Counted from the first letter of the stretch, positions 32,636-42,695 are shown. The stretch: 64,000 bases of DNA from Leptolyngbya sp. Cla-17 (GCF_016807185.1 NZ_JAEVYN010000004.1:105416-169415); one strand, 5' to 3'. Program-made: numbers and translations. The notes: generated by a model not told the origin, from the sequence alone.

Positions 32636-32854
32636 CTATGTCGGTGTCAGGATTGCCCTGCACCTCCCGCTGCTAGTCAGTTGATCCGGATTGAGTCGTC
32701 CGGCGATGTTGCTATCAATGCTTTCACTGACGGATTTACCGCCGCTAAACCGATACGTCCCCTCAAACGCGAACAGCGCCGCTGCTCTGCCTAGACTGTA
32801 TTGAGGTCGGCACTGCATGGCGCTGGCTAAGGTGGCGTGAAGGATGCGTATCAT
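32636..32854 (-). CDS. Possible small protein (72 aa)
   Basis: Open frame MIRILHATLASAMQCRPQYS ... KSVSESIDSNIAGRLNPDQL between the palindromic operator and the terminator. Position right after a regulated promoter supports it; no family recognised and no clear ribosome site. Confidence 0.4.
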   Translation of the reverse strand: MIRILHATLASAMQCRPQYSLGRAAALFAFEGTYRFSGGKSVSESIDSNIAGRLNPDQLTSSGRCRAILTPT

Positions 32855-32861
32855 GGAAGGC

Positions 32862-32912
32862 TGTAGTATTTGTATTACAAATCCGAATGTTTACATACTA
32901 CATTTGTAGTAT
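32862..32912. promoter_or_regulatory. Divergent operator with TGTAGTAT / ATACTACA boxes
   Basis: TGTAGTAT at 32862 and the perfect 18-bp palindrome ATACTACATTTGTAGTAT at 32895-32912, with a weaker box between. Placed between the minus-strand HNH unit and the plus-strand regulator. Same box as at the array promoter. Confidence 0.7.
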
Positions 32913-32952
32913 CAGATTGTCCACCCTTGATTGAAATTTAGGATGTTCGGTT

Positions 32953-33360
32953 ATGGATACACGCAAACGGGGTAGCACTTCGGAAATGCAGGTCACGAGT
33001 ATCCGACTGGAACCGGAACTGAAAGAGCGATTGCGAGAAATCTCTGGAGAGCAGGGGTATCAAACCCTCATCCGAGATGTACTCTGGCGGTTTGTAGAAC
33101 GACAGGCGAGACTAGACGAGTTACTGCATGATGGAAATTGGCAATTACCCCAAAAGGAGAACGGCTTCGCATTGCCCTCCTATCCCTCGATGTTTTTCAT
33201 ATCAGATATTCGAGCGAAGTTTAGGGCAGTTGCCCAGCAAGAACAGCGATGCGCCATTACGGGTCAACTGATCCGTCCACAGCAACCTATGTGGTTGGGA
33301 TTGACAATGACTGGAAATATGGTTCCTCTGAGTTTTGAAATGACTGATGATGGAGAGTGA
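32953..33360 (+). CDS. Ribbon-helix-helix-like regulator
   Basis: 135 residues. STSEMQVTSIRLEPELKERL followed by REISGEQGYQTLIRDVLWRF is the strand-helix-helix pattern of RHH (CopG/Arc) repressors, which bind short palindromic boxes as dimers. The C-terminal half (CAITGQLIRPQQPMWLGLTM) is an extra, perhaps sensory, domain with a single cysteine. The palindrome in its own promoter and the three spaced boxes at the array promoter make it the obvious candidate repressor of both. That link is inference. Confidence 0.65.
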   Translation: MDTRKRGSTSEMQVTSIRLEPELKERLREISGEQGYQTLIRDVLWRFVERQARLDELLHDGNWQLPQKENGFALPSYPSMFFISDIRAKFRAVAQQEQRCAITGQLIRPQQPMWLGLTMTGNMVPLSFEMTDDGE

Positions 33361-33416
33361 GGCGATCGCCCATAACCCGCACAATTACCCGATCGCGCTG
33401 GTTGGTCGTTGCTGTC

Positions 33417-33640
33417 TCAAGCTTCACCGTCAAGGCAGAATTGGATCAAACTCACACAGTCGGTCTGAAACACTGGCTTAACGGTCTTGCGATTGAGCCA
33501 CTCGTTGGGAGCGTGAACATGACCACTTTCACACCCATAGGCATTGACGATAGAAATCCCCAACCGACTAATCACATTGCCAACACTGCCTGCACCATTC
33601 GCAACCAAAGGCAGATCCTGATCCATAATGTTGCTTCCTG
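33417..33640 (-). pseudogene. Remnant of an M20-family peptidase
   Basis: Reads GAGSVGNVISRLGISIVNAY then GCESGHVHAPNEWLNRKTVK, resembling the C-terminus of M20/M25 metallopeptidases (YGCE..NVHAPNEW). No start and no active-site part. Confidence 0.5.
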
Positions 33641-33967
33641 AAGCTGCTCTGTAATGGGCTGCATTTTGCCGCGAAATTTGCACAAATGCCCTTTGCGTCC
33701 ATGTTTTTTGATCATCAATGGCTTGGGTTCATGCAACCATTGTCAGGTAAGGATAACCCAGCACAGAACTAATGAGAGTAATGCTAGGAGCTTGCTCAGT
33801 CGCTCCCCATCCGTTAGATGAGTCGATTCTAGGCAAAACCCACGCGTTTTGAACATGCCGAATAATGTTTCATAGGGCTTCGCCCCGCCACAGGCGTACG
33901 ACCAGCGTTTGGCGTAATCGGTGATGGCAGATTTAGGAGCACTTTAGGTTGCAAACACCAAGAGTGA
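33640..33967 (-). pseudogene. C-terminal part of an IS4-type transposase
   Basis: Continuation of the transposase interrupted at 33970-35102. TLFGMFKTRGFCLESTHLTD then GERLSKLLALLSLVLCWVIL are readable, with at least one stop and a small repeat insertion (CGTACGCCTGTGGCGGGG) in RW-ETLFG. Confidence 0.75.
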
Positions 33968-33969
33968 TA

Positions 33970-35102
33970 TGAAATCCGGGTGTAAACTTACTGCATAAAG
34001 TTAGCCTAGAAAGTCCTATGCCCAAACGCCTAACCCTTGAGCCTCATCTCAGTTGTGAAGAATTGGAGGAGCGGTATCGTCAAGCGAAAGAGGGGATCGA
34101 ACGTAGTCAGTACCAAATTCTGTGGCTACTGGCGAAGGACAAGCGGACGGCAGAGGTGCGCGAGGTGACAGGGTATTCGTTGCGCTGGATACGGGTGATA
34201 GCCAATCGCTACAATCGAAAGGGAGAAGCAAGTGTGGGGGATGGTCGGCAGCACAATTGTGGAGCCGAACCTTTACTCGATGAAGTTCAACAAGCCCAAC
34301 TCCTGCAAGCGATTGCAACGCCTACGACTGAAAACGGCTTGTGGAATGGACGCAAGGTTGCCGATTGGATGAGTCGAGTGCTCGAGCGTCCAGTGTCGCC
34401 TCAGCGAGGGTGGGAATACCTCAAGCAGATGGAGTTTCGCCTGCGAGTGCCGCGCCCTGAGCATCAGCAGCAAGACCCGCAAGAACAGGAAGCCTGGAAA
34501 AAAAACTGCCCGTGCGAGTAGAGCAGTTGCGTCAGCAGTATCCTCAGGCAGAGATTCAACTCTGGGCAATGGATGAACATCGAATCGGTCTCAAGCCCGT
34601 GCTGCGGCGCATCTGGGTGCCTTGGTGGGAAAACCCAATTGCTAAAGTGCAGTGGCGTTATGAGTGGGTCTGGGTCTACGGTTTTGTTCATCCTGCCTCC
34701 GGCGAGACGTACTGGTGGATCATGCCCAAAGTCAACATCGACTTGTTCAATCGAGTCTTAGCAGATTTTGCTCAGCATTTTGGATTGGGTCAGCACAAAC
34801 ATGTTTTATTGAGCGTTGACCAAGCGGGTTGGCACACGAGTGACAAGGTAGTATTACCCGAAGGTTTGCACCTGGAATTTCTCCCCCCCTATTCACCTGA
34901 GTTACAGCCCGCAGAACGCCTGTGGTCAATTTTGGATGAACCGATTGTAAATCGTATCTTTGAGAAGATTGAAGACCTTGAACAAGTACTCTGTGACCGC
35001 TGCTGTGCACTGCTTAAACAGCACGAATTTATTCGAGGTCTGACTCATTTTCACTGGTGGCAGGAAGCTAATGCTTAACGATAACTACTTAGCCGGATTT
35101 CA
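33970..35102 (+). mobile_element. IS630-family element A
   Basis: Ends TGAAATCCGG / CCGGATTTCA, flanked by TA at 33968 and 35103 (IS630 target duplication). Inserted into an IS4-type transposase gene. Confidence 0.9.
34018..35078 (+). CDS. IS630-family transposase (frameshifted product)
   Basis: Upstream frame: helix-turn-helix part (EVTGYSLRWIRVIANRYNRK, KVADWMSRVLERPVSPQRGW). After an A8 run near 34498-34505 the -1 frame carries the DDE part: WAMDEHRIGLKP (first D), LSVDQAGWH (second D) and LPPYSPELQPAERLW (E). Typical IS630 arrangement. Confidence 0.85.
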
Positions 35103-35104
35103 TA

Positions 35105-35839
35105 TGAATTGTCCTCTAAGCGCAACGCCACAATATAGACCCAATGTTCCCATAAACGTCGTTTGTGACGCAAAATCTTGGTTTGACCCACCGCTAAATC
35201 ACCAAAGGCAAGCTTGACTTTGAGACTACCTCGACCATCGCTCAGTTTATGATTCTCTCGAATGCGAATCCGAAAGGGTGTCAGTGGATCATGCAGCAGA
35301 TACTCAAACCAGTCTTTGCCCACCAACTCCCGGTCAGCCGTCAGACAAGTGATTTCCTGTTCACCGAATCGTTCTAGTAACTGGTTGAATAACCGCATGC
35401 GTTCATCACTGTTAGAGTTGCCTCGCTTGTCGAGCAGACACCAAACTAGGGGAAAGGCAACGCCCTCATGAACGACCCCGAGCATCAGGATGTTGAAAAC
35501 ACAATCGCCGAAGCGCCACTCCGCTCGATCCAACGATAGGGTCCAAGGCTCTGGAATATCCATCAGAACAACAACGGTTTGCGCAATCTCAGTGTAATTG
35601 AGTTCGTAGGAGCGGAAGAAATGTTGCAGACGTTTGTAGTGTGAATCGATTTGTGTCTTACCGCTGAAGCCTGTAGCCAACTCGGAAAAGTTCACCGTTT
35701 TCACCTGCAACAGAGCAATGAGAAACGCAGCCAAAAAGCTTAATCTTGCTCCATGCCAGGCTAAGCGAGGGCGCAAAGCATCTCGAAGTAGAGTAACCTG
35801 ATTCATGAGGGTTTTATGGACGAATGTGGTAATTCTCAT
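35105..35839 (-). pseudogene. N-terminal part of an IS4-type transposase
   Basis: MRITTFVHKTLMNQVTLLRD ... LSLDRAEWRFGDCVFNILML (first catalytic D), TADRELVGKDWFEYLL (second). Ends LRLEDN exactly at the IS630 junction; SLLVFAT resumes at the other side of that insertion. Confidence 0.85.
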
Positions 35840-35978
35840 GAAACCCTCTTCTACTCACTTTTCACAAGCTTTTGTCCTGTACTTAGGGCTTAGTCATAGG
35901 TTCTACGAGGTCAGGGGTTTGGAAGACGGTAAGCTTTAGAAATACAATTTCGATCTTATAAATTTAAGTTGGCGGCTA

Positions 35979-36875
35979 ATGGCTAAGTTAAGCTTGGGAT
36001 TGGAATGGTTTTTGAATCCAGACCATGTGCCTCTGCTGGTAGGGTTGAAGCAGGGATGGTTTGCAGATCTAGATATCGATTTGGAATTAGTTGAACCATC
36101 CGAACACATTGATGCGATCGTCCAGATCCAGGACGGAACGCTCGATATTGCCATTACGGAGCCAGTGCATCTGGTTGAAGATCGCAGTAACGGTCATCCG
36201 GTCATTGGTTGGGCACGGTTTTTACACACCAATGGTGGGGTCATGTACTTTGCAGGGCAAGGGATTGAGCGCCCCAAAGATATGTTGGGCAAGCGATTGC
36301 AATACCCCGGCGCACCCTCAGCTTTAGGAAAGGCGATCGCTAAAACGATGATCGAGGCGGATGGCGGTCAGTTCACCGATGATGCTATCACCTCCGTAGA
36401 CAATGGTTTCTTCCACACAGACGCACTCATTGACAACAAAGCAGACTGTGCAACGCTAGCGTTCTACAACTTTGAAGTTATTGAAGCTCGGCTTCGGGGC
36501 TATGATGCTCAGTTTTTCGCCCTTAAGGATTGGGGCATTCCAGATTTCTGTCAACTCATTTTCATCACGACTCCAGAGTTATTGCAACAGCGACGGCAAG
36601 AACTCCAGGCTTTCCTAAAGGTATTCCGACGAGGCATTGACTTCATCCATCAGCAGCCCGAAGCGGCACAGGCAATTTATAACCAGCACACAGGAGCCTA
36701 CGCTGACGATGCGATCGGGCGAGCCATCTATCAGGCAACCGTTCCCTGTTTCACTTATGACTTTACGATGACTACTGACTACTATGACCAACTACAGACC
36801 TGGATGCACCATACCGGGCAGATTGCCAACTGCTTACCCGTCACCACCTATTGGACTAACTCACTCGCCCTATAG
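35979..36875 (+). CDS. NMT1/SsuA-type substrate-binding protein
   Basis: 298 residues: LEWFLNPDHVPLLVGLKQGW, DIDLELVEPSEHIDAIVQIQ, LDIAITEPVHLVED. This is the periplasmic-binding fold of ThiY/NMT1 proteins, which bind thiamine pyrimidine precursors, nitrate or sulphonates. No signal peptide and no ABC permease nearby, so it may be cytoplasmic or an orphan. A weak ribosome site precedes ATG 35979. Confidence 0.8.
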   Translation: MAKLSLGLEWFLNPDHVPLLVGLKQGWFADLDIDLELVEPSEHIDAIVQIQDGTLDIAITEPVHLVEDRSNGHPVIGWARFLHTNGGVMYFAGQGIERPKDMLGKRLQYPGAPSALGKAIAKTMIEADGGQFTDDAITSVDNGFFHTDALIDNKADCATLAFYNFEVIEARLRGYDAQFFALKDWGIPDFCQLIFITTPELLQQRRQELQAFLKVFRRGIDFIHQQPEAAQAIYNQHTGAYADDAIGRAIYQATVPCFTYDFTMTTDYYDQLQTWMHHTGQIANCLPVTTYWTNSLAL

Positions 36876-37725
36876 AAGGGCAATTTTCAGAGACATCTGA
36901 TTTTATGCTGCTGACTGGCGATTGCGAATTCAAGGAAGCCTAAAACCCTTTTGCATCAATGGCTTCAGTGACCGAAATTCTGCGCAACTCATTTGCAAGC
37001 GTCTAAAAAGGGCAATTTTCGCCTGAGGAACTATCCTACCCCTAGAGAATAATTTTGCGTAACTCATTTGCTCTTAGGGTTGATGGGGGTGTGCAAGTTC
37101 TAAAAAACTTGAAGTTGCTGCTGTGTAACGGTTTCAGCCTTTAGGAGAAAGCGCAAGTCGTTTGGAAATGGCGCAATATAATGTGCTCAGTCACAACTGG
37201 AGCGATCAGGTTTGTACGATGGCTGTTGTCCAGTTCAGAGGCGAGGCGATTCAGAGCAAGGAGATCCGGTAGGTTCTCTGGCTGGTAATAAAGCCCTAGA
37301 TCTATAGCTGTCGCCGGGTGTGTTAGGACAGATTGGTGATGAACATCAACACCCGTGAGCTTTGTGAATTGACCCTTGTCCTAAGTCTTCCGTCCGTTGC
37401 TATATCCCTCTTGAATCACTTTCGGAAAAGCAAATTTAATCAAAAATGCTGAAGCTTCTATACGGCTTGAGTCTTAGCATACGCAGCTTATTTCCGATAT
37501 TTCAAAACATTTGACAATGAAGCGTATATACCAGACAGCAGTCGGTGAAAGACTTTCAGCGTTTTGCCTGGATTTTACTTTAACTAGAGTGACATATGAG
37601 GGATATATCTGACTTGGGGGTATGGTTGCCTCTTGCCCTTGAGCCTCCCAAAGCGATCGCCACAATCCCTTCAACCGACTACAAGCAATCGACAATGTGA
37701 TGAGTGAACTGGGGCAATTGCTCAT
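36876..37725. other. Gene-poor stretch with short direct repeats
   Basis: No convincing gene. AGGGCAATTTTC occurs at 36880 and 37008; GCGCAACTCATTTGC at 36980 recurs as GCGTAACTCATTTGC near 37056. A CAAGTT-CTAAAA-AACTTG hairpin lies near 37105. Near 37650-37725 a coding scrap (RLQAIDNVMSELGQLLIH) is readable. Confidence 0.5.
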
Positions 37726-38976
37726 TCATGACGACGAGTTCATCTCTATCGTCATCCCAGCCCGACGCAATCGTTCTGCCAAAACATCCCCCAATCCGGT
37801 TGCTGGTGTAAGAATACCTCCCCGTGTTTGACCACCGGGCAACTCATCCGTTTGCAGAGCCAGACTCAAGGCAGCTTCACACACAAATTTGACCGTTGCC
37901 CGGTTGCCAGGGTCACCCTGATCTCGAATCAGCCCCCGCATCTTGCGTCCATCCACAGCAGTGCCCACCAGTTCACAGGAGAACCAGCCTTCGTTCATGG
38001 TTTGCTCAGAGGGTCCGCTACCCGGTTGAGGCAGAATGGGTTGCACGAGCGATCGCACCTGCGGCTGTTTCAAAGCTCCCGTAAATAAGGCGAGTCCTGC
38101 GGTAACACCCGTTGCTTTTAGCCACGCCAATGGCTCATCAAACTTGAGATACTCCTGATAGGTGAAACCGGGTCCATAGGGTTCCTGCCATTCCTCATGC
38201 AATGCAGAACTGCGGCGGACGATGCGAGTATTGACAGGTCCCATGAAAAAGGGCGCAATCCAGGTGTTGAGGTTGCAATCAAAGGATGGTATTTGCGGGT
38301 CACGATCGCGTTCAGCTTTGCCGTCGCGCAGAGAATCGTTCTGAGCTTGAATCTGAGATGTGGACGGATTGAGCAGGAAAGGTTCATTCATCTGCGCTAC
38401 CCCTGCTGAATTGTAGAGATTGAGAGCAGAGGCTAGGGTGCCGCCGTTAAAACCACCGGACATCTGAAAATAGGCATTCACTTGCTGGCAGGGCATCCCC
38501 CATTCTCGTTGTAGATGACGGATAACCAGGTAGGTGCCGAGATCTGAGGGGACAGAATCAAAGCCACAGCAGGGAATAATGCGAGTGCCATCTGCTGCTG
38601 CTTGAGCATGATAGCGATCAATCAGCGTTCTGACCCAAGGTGTTTCTCCAGTGATGTCTACATAATGCGTCTTGAAGCGAACACAGGCATCCACTAAGGC
38701 ATTGCCATAAAGAGCAAACGGTCCGGCAGTAGTCAGTAGCACTCGTGTTTGAGAGACGATCGCGTCGATCGCCGATTGATCTTGGCTATCGGCAACCAGC
38801 ACATCCACGGTTACACCAACTGCGTCCCGAACGGCTTCTAACTTTTGACGGTTTCGTCCCGCGATCGCCCACCGCATTGGTTTAGAGGAGACATGGTTGG
38901 CAAAATATTGCACCGTCTGCTTGCCAACGAAACCACTGGCACCGTAAAGAACGACATCATAGGGGCGATCGGACAT
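37726..38976 (-). CDS. Saccharopine dehydrogenase-like oxidoreductase
   Basis: 416 residues from ATG 38976 (AGGAG 13 nt upstream; a longer frame to 39102 overlaps the divergent gene). Rossmann start YDVVLYGASGFVGKQTVQYF, then AGRNRQKLEAVRDA, TTAGPFALYGNALVDACV and HYVDITGETPWV. These are the marks of the saccharopine-dehydrogenase NADP-binding / trans-acting enoyl reductase family. Possibly modifies lipids or polyketides; substrate unknown. Confidence 0.82.
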   Translation of the reverse strand: MSDRPYDVVLYGASGFVGKQTVQYFANHVSSKPMRWAIAGRNRQKLEAVRDAVGVTVDVLVADSQDQSAIDAIVSQTRVLLTTAGPFALYGNALVDACVRFKTHYVDITGETPWVRTLIDRYHAQAAADGTRIIPCCGFDSVPSDLGTYLVIRHLQREWGMPCQQVNAYFQMSGGFNGGTLASALNLYNSAGVAQMNEPFLLNPSTSQIQAQNDSLRDGKAERDRDPQIPSFDCNLNTWIAPFFMGPVNTRIVRRSSALHEEWQEPYGPGFTYQEYLKFDEPLAWLKATGVTAGLALFTGALKQPQVRSLVQPILPQPGSGPSEQTMNEGWFSCELVGTAVDGRKMRGLIRDQGDPGNRATVKFVCEAALSLALQTDELPGGQTRGGILTPATGLGDVLAERLRRAGMTIEMNSSS

Positions 38977-39036
38977 GACCGAATCACTCCTGATAATAGA
39001 GATACACTGGTACTCTAACGAATGATTGAAGTTTTC

Positions 39037-39702
39037 ATGGCAACTTACTTGATTACGGGTGCCAATCGAGGCATTGGTTACGAATACTGCCGTCAACTGC
39101 AAGCGCGGGGAGAGACCGTCATTGCGGTTTGTCGTAGTGCCTCCCAGGAATTGCAGCAGCTAGGCATACAAGTGGAGGAGGGGATTGACATTACCTCCGA
39201 TGCTTCAGTGGCAGATTTGCAAAGTCGCTTGGGGGAGAGGGCAATTGATGTGTTGATTAACAATGCGGGTATCATTCAGCGGGTGACGATGGAGAACCTT
39301 GACTTTGACAGCATTCGAGAACAGTTTGAGATCAACGCTTTGGGTGCTTTACGGATGACTCATGCACTTCTGCCCAATCTCAAATCAGGCTCTAAAATTG
39401 TGCTAATGACTAGTCGGATGGGGTCGATCGCCGACAATACTTCTGGCAGTTCCTACGGCTACCGCATGTCGAAGGTGGCATTGTCGATGGCGGGTAAATC
39501 ATTGGCTCACGATCTGAAACCGCGCGGGATTGCCGTGGCAATTCTCCATCCCGGTTTAGTGCAAACTCGTATGACAAACTTTATAGCAAATGGCATTACG
39601 CCAGAGGAGTCTGTTAAGGGATTACTGGCTCGGATTGACCAGTTAACGCTGGAGAACACAGGCACCTTCTGGCACGCCAATGGTGAAGTGCTGCCGTGGT
39701 GA
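39037..39702 (+). CDS. Short-chain dehydrogenase
   Basis: 221 residues from ATG 39037 (ATG 39022 also possible). ATYLITGANRGIGYEYC, NNAGI and YRMSK (catalytic Tyr/Lys) mark a classical SDR, of the C-factor/CsgA-like group by its length and MTSRMGSI segment. Divergent from the oxidoreductase at 37726. Confidence 0.82.
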   Translation: MATYLITGANRGIGYEYCRQLQARGETVIAVCRSASQELQQLGIQVEEGIDITSDASVADLQSRLGERAIDVLINNAGIIQRVTMENLDFDSIREQFEINALGALRMTHALLPNLKSGSKIVLMTSRMGSIADNTSGSSYGYRMSKVALSMAGKSLAHDLKPRGIAVAILHPGLVQTRMTNFIANGITPEESVKGLLARIDQLTLENTGTFWHANGEVLPW

Positions 39703-39785
39703 GGTTAGAGCTTACGTCCAACTCCGAAAGAAGGTGTTTTCCTGCCAAGTCGTTGCAGTGCGTTGCTCGATCGCTGCCATTTCAG

Positions 39786-40252
39786 ATTTCACCAATGGCT
39801 TAAAGTCACGGGCAACGGTGACATGTGTTCCAGTTGAGCCACCGTTGCAGCCGCAATGACACAGCAATGCACGCCTGGTAGCGACAAGGTGTAGCCCATT
39901 GCCAGATGCATTCCCGCTAATGCCCCAGAGTTAAATAGCCGTCCATAAGCGGGCACCTTCATCGCCACGACTCCGACCCGACGTGCCCCAGCTACAGGTA
40001 GAACGGTTGAAGCAAACGGACGGGGATGATGTTTGTCAGCCGCATTAAAAGCAACCAGGATGATATCGAAGGGATAGCGTCCCAACCCAGCGGCAATCAC
40101 CGCAGGGTCATGATGTCCGGTAGTGCTGCCAAACCCACAAGCTTCTGTCTCTTTGCCTCTTCCAACGCATGGATGGCTCCCGCTTTACTCAAAATGGTGT
40201 CGAGTTCTTGGGTGAACGAGACATGATGCAGTTGCCACAGGTTTAAGTAATA
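39786..40252 (-). pseudogene. Aldo/keto reductase, C-terminal part
   Basis: NVYYLNLWQLHHVSF opens directly at the IS5 junction (40253). A one-base loss near 40130 shifts the frame before DPAVIAAGLGRYPFDIILVA. Ends VTLSHW. Continues the N-terminal part at 41305-41770. Confidence 0.8.
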
Positions 40253-41304
40253 GACATTATTGGAAATAGCGAAGCACTAGAAAGCACGACAAGAGAGTAC
40301 TTCTAGCAATTTTAAGCTTAGGCGGTTTTGAGTTGAGGATGGGTGAGTTGACGATGAGTGAGCCGAAAGTTGTGCAGTCCGCAGGCAGTTTCCATCACAT
40401 CATCCGCATAATAGCCAGTTCGGTTGCGAAACTTGTGTGCCACAATGTTGCAGCGTTTGATGCCACTGATTTGATGTTCTATTTCGACTCGTTCGCTGGA
40501 AATCTCCCGGTTGTGGTGTTTATCTTGGTCGCTTAACTGCTGGTTTCGAGGCTTTTTCTTCGGTTGTCTAATCGTCACTCCAGGGGGTGCAAACCCTTGA
40601 AACCCTCTGTCTTGCCACAAGGTACTGCCGGGTGGAAACTGGTATTCCTCGCCGTCACAAATGGCTTTGTCATGCACACTGCCACAGTAGGTGTCGCTTA
40701 AAAACACAACCTTTCCCCCCCGCTCACTGATGATATTGTTGGTCATCGTATGACGCTTCTTTTTGCCACTGTAATAATCCTGCTGGCGCTCTGGGTCTTT
40801 TGGCCGATTCATCGGGCGCTCAGTGCCGTCGATGATGAACTCCAAACTGGGACACTCCCTTAACACCGCTTCTAGCCGTGCGGGTTCTCGCTCCGGTAAT
40901 TGTTTCTCATAGCCCAATGCTTGATTCAATATTCGGCTCAACTTGTGAATCCATTCCCAGGCTTGGGTTTGTCCAATCCCAAACAAAAACCCTTGCACCG
41001 TTTGGGTGGGATACACTCGGAAGTACACCAAAATAAATAACAGTTTGTCTGCACTGCTGGACACCTCAGCGTGTCGTCCTCCCCCATAGCGACGGGCACG
41101 AGGTCGCTTAATGTATTCCCGTTCGATATATTCTTGCCATGCCACCTCAAAGCTTTCCAGCAATTGCTCAAATTCCGCAGGCTTTAATCCCGTGAGACTT
41201 TGCAACACGTAGGGCTTACCTTGAACTTTGCTATAGCTCAACATCGCTGGTTCCGTTCGACTTGCGTTATCTTTTTCGCATCCTATTCTATTTCCGATTA
41301 AGTC
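40253..41304 (-). mobile_element. IS5-family element A inside an aldo/keto reductase gene
   Basis: Inverted ends GACWTWATYGGAAATAG, flanked by TA/TTA. Removing it restores KTDYLNLW across the junction. Confidence 0.85.
40318..41244 (-). CDS. IS5-family transposase (single frame)
   Basis: 308 residues: HTH (VQGFLFGIGQTQAWEWIHKL), DDE part with FIIDGTERPMNRPKDPERQQ (D), YYSGKKKRHT, LWQDRGFQGFAPPG (D) and RVEIEHQISGIKRCNIV (E). Uninterrupted, so probably functional. Confidence 0.88.
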   Translation of the reverse strand: MLSYSKVQGKPYVLQSLTGLKPAEFEQLLESFEVAWQEYIEREYIKRPRARRYGGGRHAEVSSSADKLLFILVYFRVYPTQTVQGFLFGIGQTQAWEWIHKLSRILNQALGYEKQLPEREPARLEAVLRECPSLEFIIDGTERPMNRPKDPERQQDYYSGKKKRHTMTNNIISERGGKVVFLSDTYCGSVHDKAICDGEEYQFPPGSTLWQDRGFQGFAPPGVTIRQPKKKPRNQQLSDQDKHHNREISSERVEIEHQISGIKRCNIVAHKFRNRTGYYADDVMETACGLHNFRLTHRQLTHPQLKTA

Positions 41305-41770
41305 TAATCAGTCTTAAGGCGCTTGAGCAATCGCTCCAAGTCTCGCCAAGCACCATCGCGATCGCGAGCATCGGTTTTGCTGGCAAGAAAAATCCGCTGA
41401 CGATGAGCGGGTAACACTTTGCCCAAGTAGTCTTCACTGGGACCGTAATTGGCGGCGGTATCAAAGTAGCGAATGCCCAACGCCAAGGCTCGTTCAACTA
41501 TGGAAACGGCAGCAGCCTCCAAGTTCTGCCGTGATAGCGGCGTTTGACCAGCACCCCCTAATCCCAGAATCAGAACCTTGATGCCGCGGTCTGTCCCAAT
41601 TCCCGCTCTGGCATAGAACCGGAGGGCGGAGTTTGAGCGGAGTTGGCAGAACCACCCGTCGAGTTCTCTCTGAGGGCATGCCTGCCGACAATGCCGCCTG
41701 CGATCGCGAAACTTGTGGCTAAAAAAGTGCGCCGAGTTTGGGGGGGCATGAGCTGCTGAAATACGCCCAT
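41305..41770 (-). pseudogene. Aldo/keto reductase, N-terminal part
   Basis: Start MGVFQQLMPPQTRRTFLATS looks like a Tat signal (RRTF). A CG insertion near 41590 shifts the frame before IKVLILGLGGAGQTPLSRQN; GIRYFDTAANYGPSEDYLGK (catalytic Asp, Tyr) and FLASKTDA (Lys) follow. Cut at KTD by the IS5. Confidence 0.8.
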
Positions 41771-41840
41771 TCACAAACGGTTGTGTCTAAGCTAACGTAG
41801 CTACAACCAAATAGGCATTAACACTAGGGTCGTTGAAGCA

Positions 41841-42683
41841 TCACAACATTTCTAGTGGAACAGGTTTAGTGGGTGGTGGAAAAGCCGCATTCAGGGCTGC
41901 CAGTTCTTCAGCAGTCAATTTCAAATCCAGGGCAGCGCGGTTTTGCTCTACATGCTCAATGCGGCTGGACTTGGGAATTACGATTACATCTTTTTGATGT
42001 AATAACCAGGCGATCGCAACCTGAGCCGCTGTCACTCCACGATTTTGAGCGACCGCCTTGAGCGTCTGATTGTTCAGCAACCGTCCTTGCTCAATGGGGG
42101 AATACGCCATAATCGGAATCCCTTGCTGCCGACACCAGGGTAACAAGTTCAACTCAATTCCCCGTCGCATCAGGTTGTAGAGTACCTGATTTGTGGCAAT
42201 CGTGTTCCCACCCTTCAAATGGATTGCTTCCTGCATATCTTCAGTATCAAAATTACTCACCCCATAGCTGCGGATTTTTCCCGCCTGCCGAAGGGTTTGA
42301 AAAGCGTCCAATGTCTCTGCTAGAGGCACAGAACCACGCCAATGCAGCAGGTAGAGATCCAGGTAGTCCGTTTGCAGCCGTTTGAGACTGCGTTCACAGG
42401 CGGCAATTGCTCCTTTTTTAGAGGCGTTATGCGGGTAGACTTTGCTGACCAAAAAGACTTCAGAACGGCGATTAGCGATCGCCGGGGCAATCACCTCTTC
42501 GGCTCCACCTTCTCCATACATTTCGGCAGTATCAATCAAAGAGAGTCCCAGATCCAAGCCGTGACGCAAGGCATTAATTTCAGTCTGTCGATTGCTGGCA
42601 TTCTCGCCCATTCTCCAGGTGCCCATGCCAAGCACAGGAACGGTTTGTCCAGAGTGTAGTTGCAGCGATCGCATGAGCGTCAT
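41841..42683 (-). CDS. Aldo/keto reductase
   Basis: 280 residues, intact. Catalytic tetrad visible: D51 and Y56 in LIDTAEMYGEG, K81 in FLVSKVYP, H114 in YLLHWRG. NADPH binding by IPKSSRIEHVEQN. A (beta/alpha)8 NADPH-dependent carbonyl reductase; substrate unknown. Neighbour of a broken relative. Confidence 0.9.
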   Translation of the reverse strand: MTLMRSLQLHSGQTVPVLGMGTWRMGENASNRQTEINALRHGLDLGLSLIDTAEMYGEGGAEEVIAPAIANRRSEVFLVSKVYPHNASKKGAIAACERSLKRLQTDYLDLYLLHWRGSVPLAETLDAFQTLRQAGKIRSYGVSNFDTEDMQEAIHLKGGNTIATNQVLYNLMRRGIELNLLPWCRQQGIPIMAYSPIEQGRLLNNQTLKAVAQNRGVTAAQVAIAWLLHQKDVIVIPKSSRIEHVEQNRAALDLKLTAEELAALNAAFPPPTKPVPLEML

Positions 42684-42695
42684 CCTTCCGTTAGG

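Noticed and set aside
33357..33641. 94-codon plus-strand frame
   Set aside because: Opposite to an M20 peptidase remnant; no start signal.
37474..37725. 83-codon minus-strand frame downstream of the oxidoreductase
   Set aside because: Low-complexity translation with no ribosome site; left as part of the non-coding stretch.
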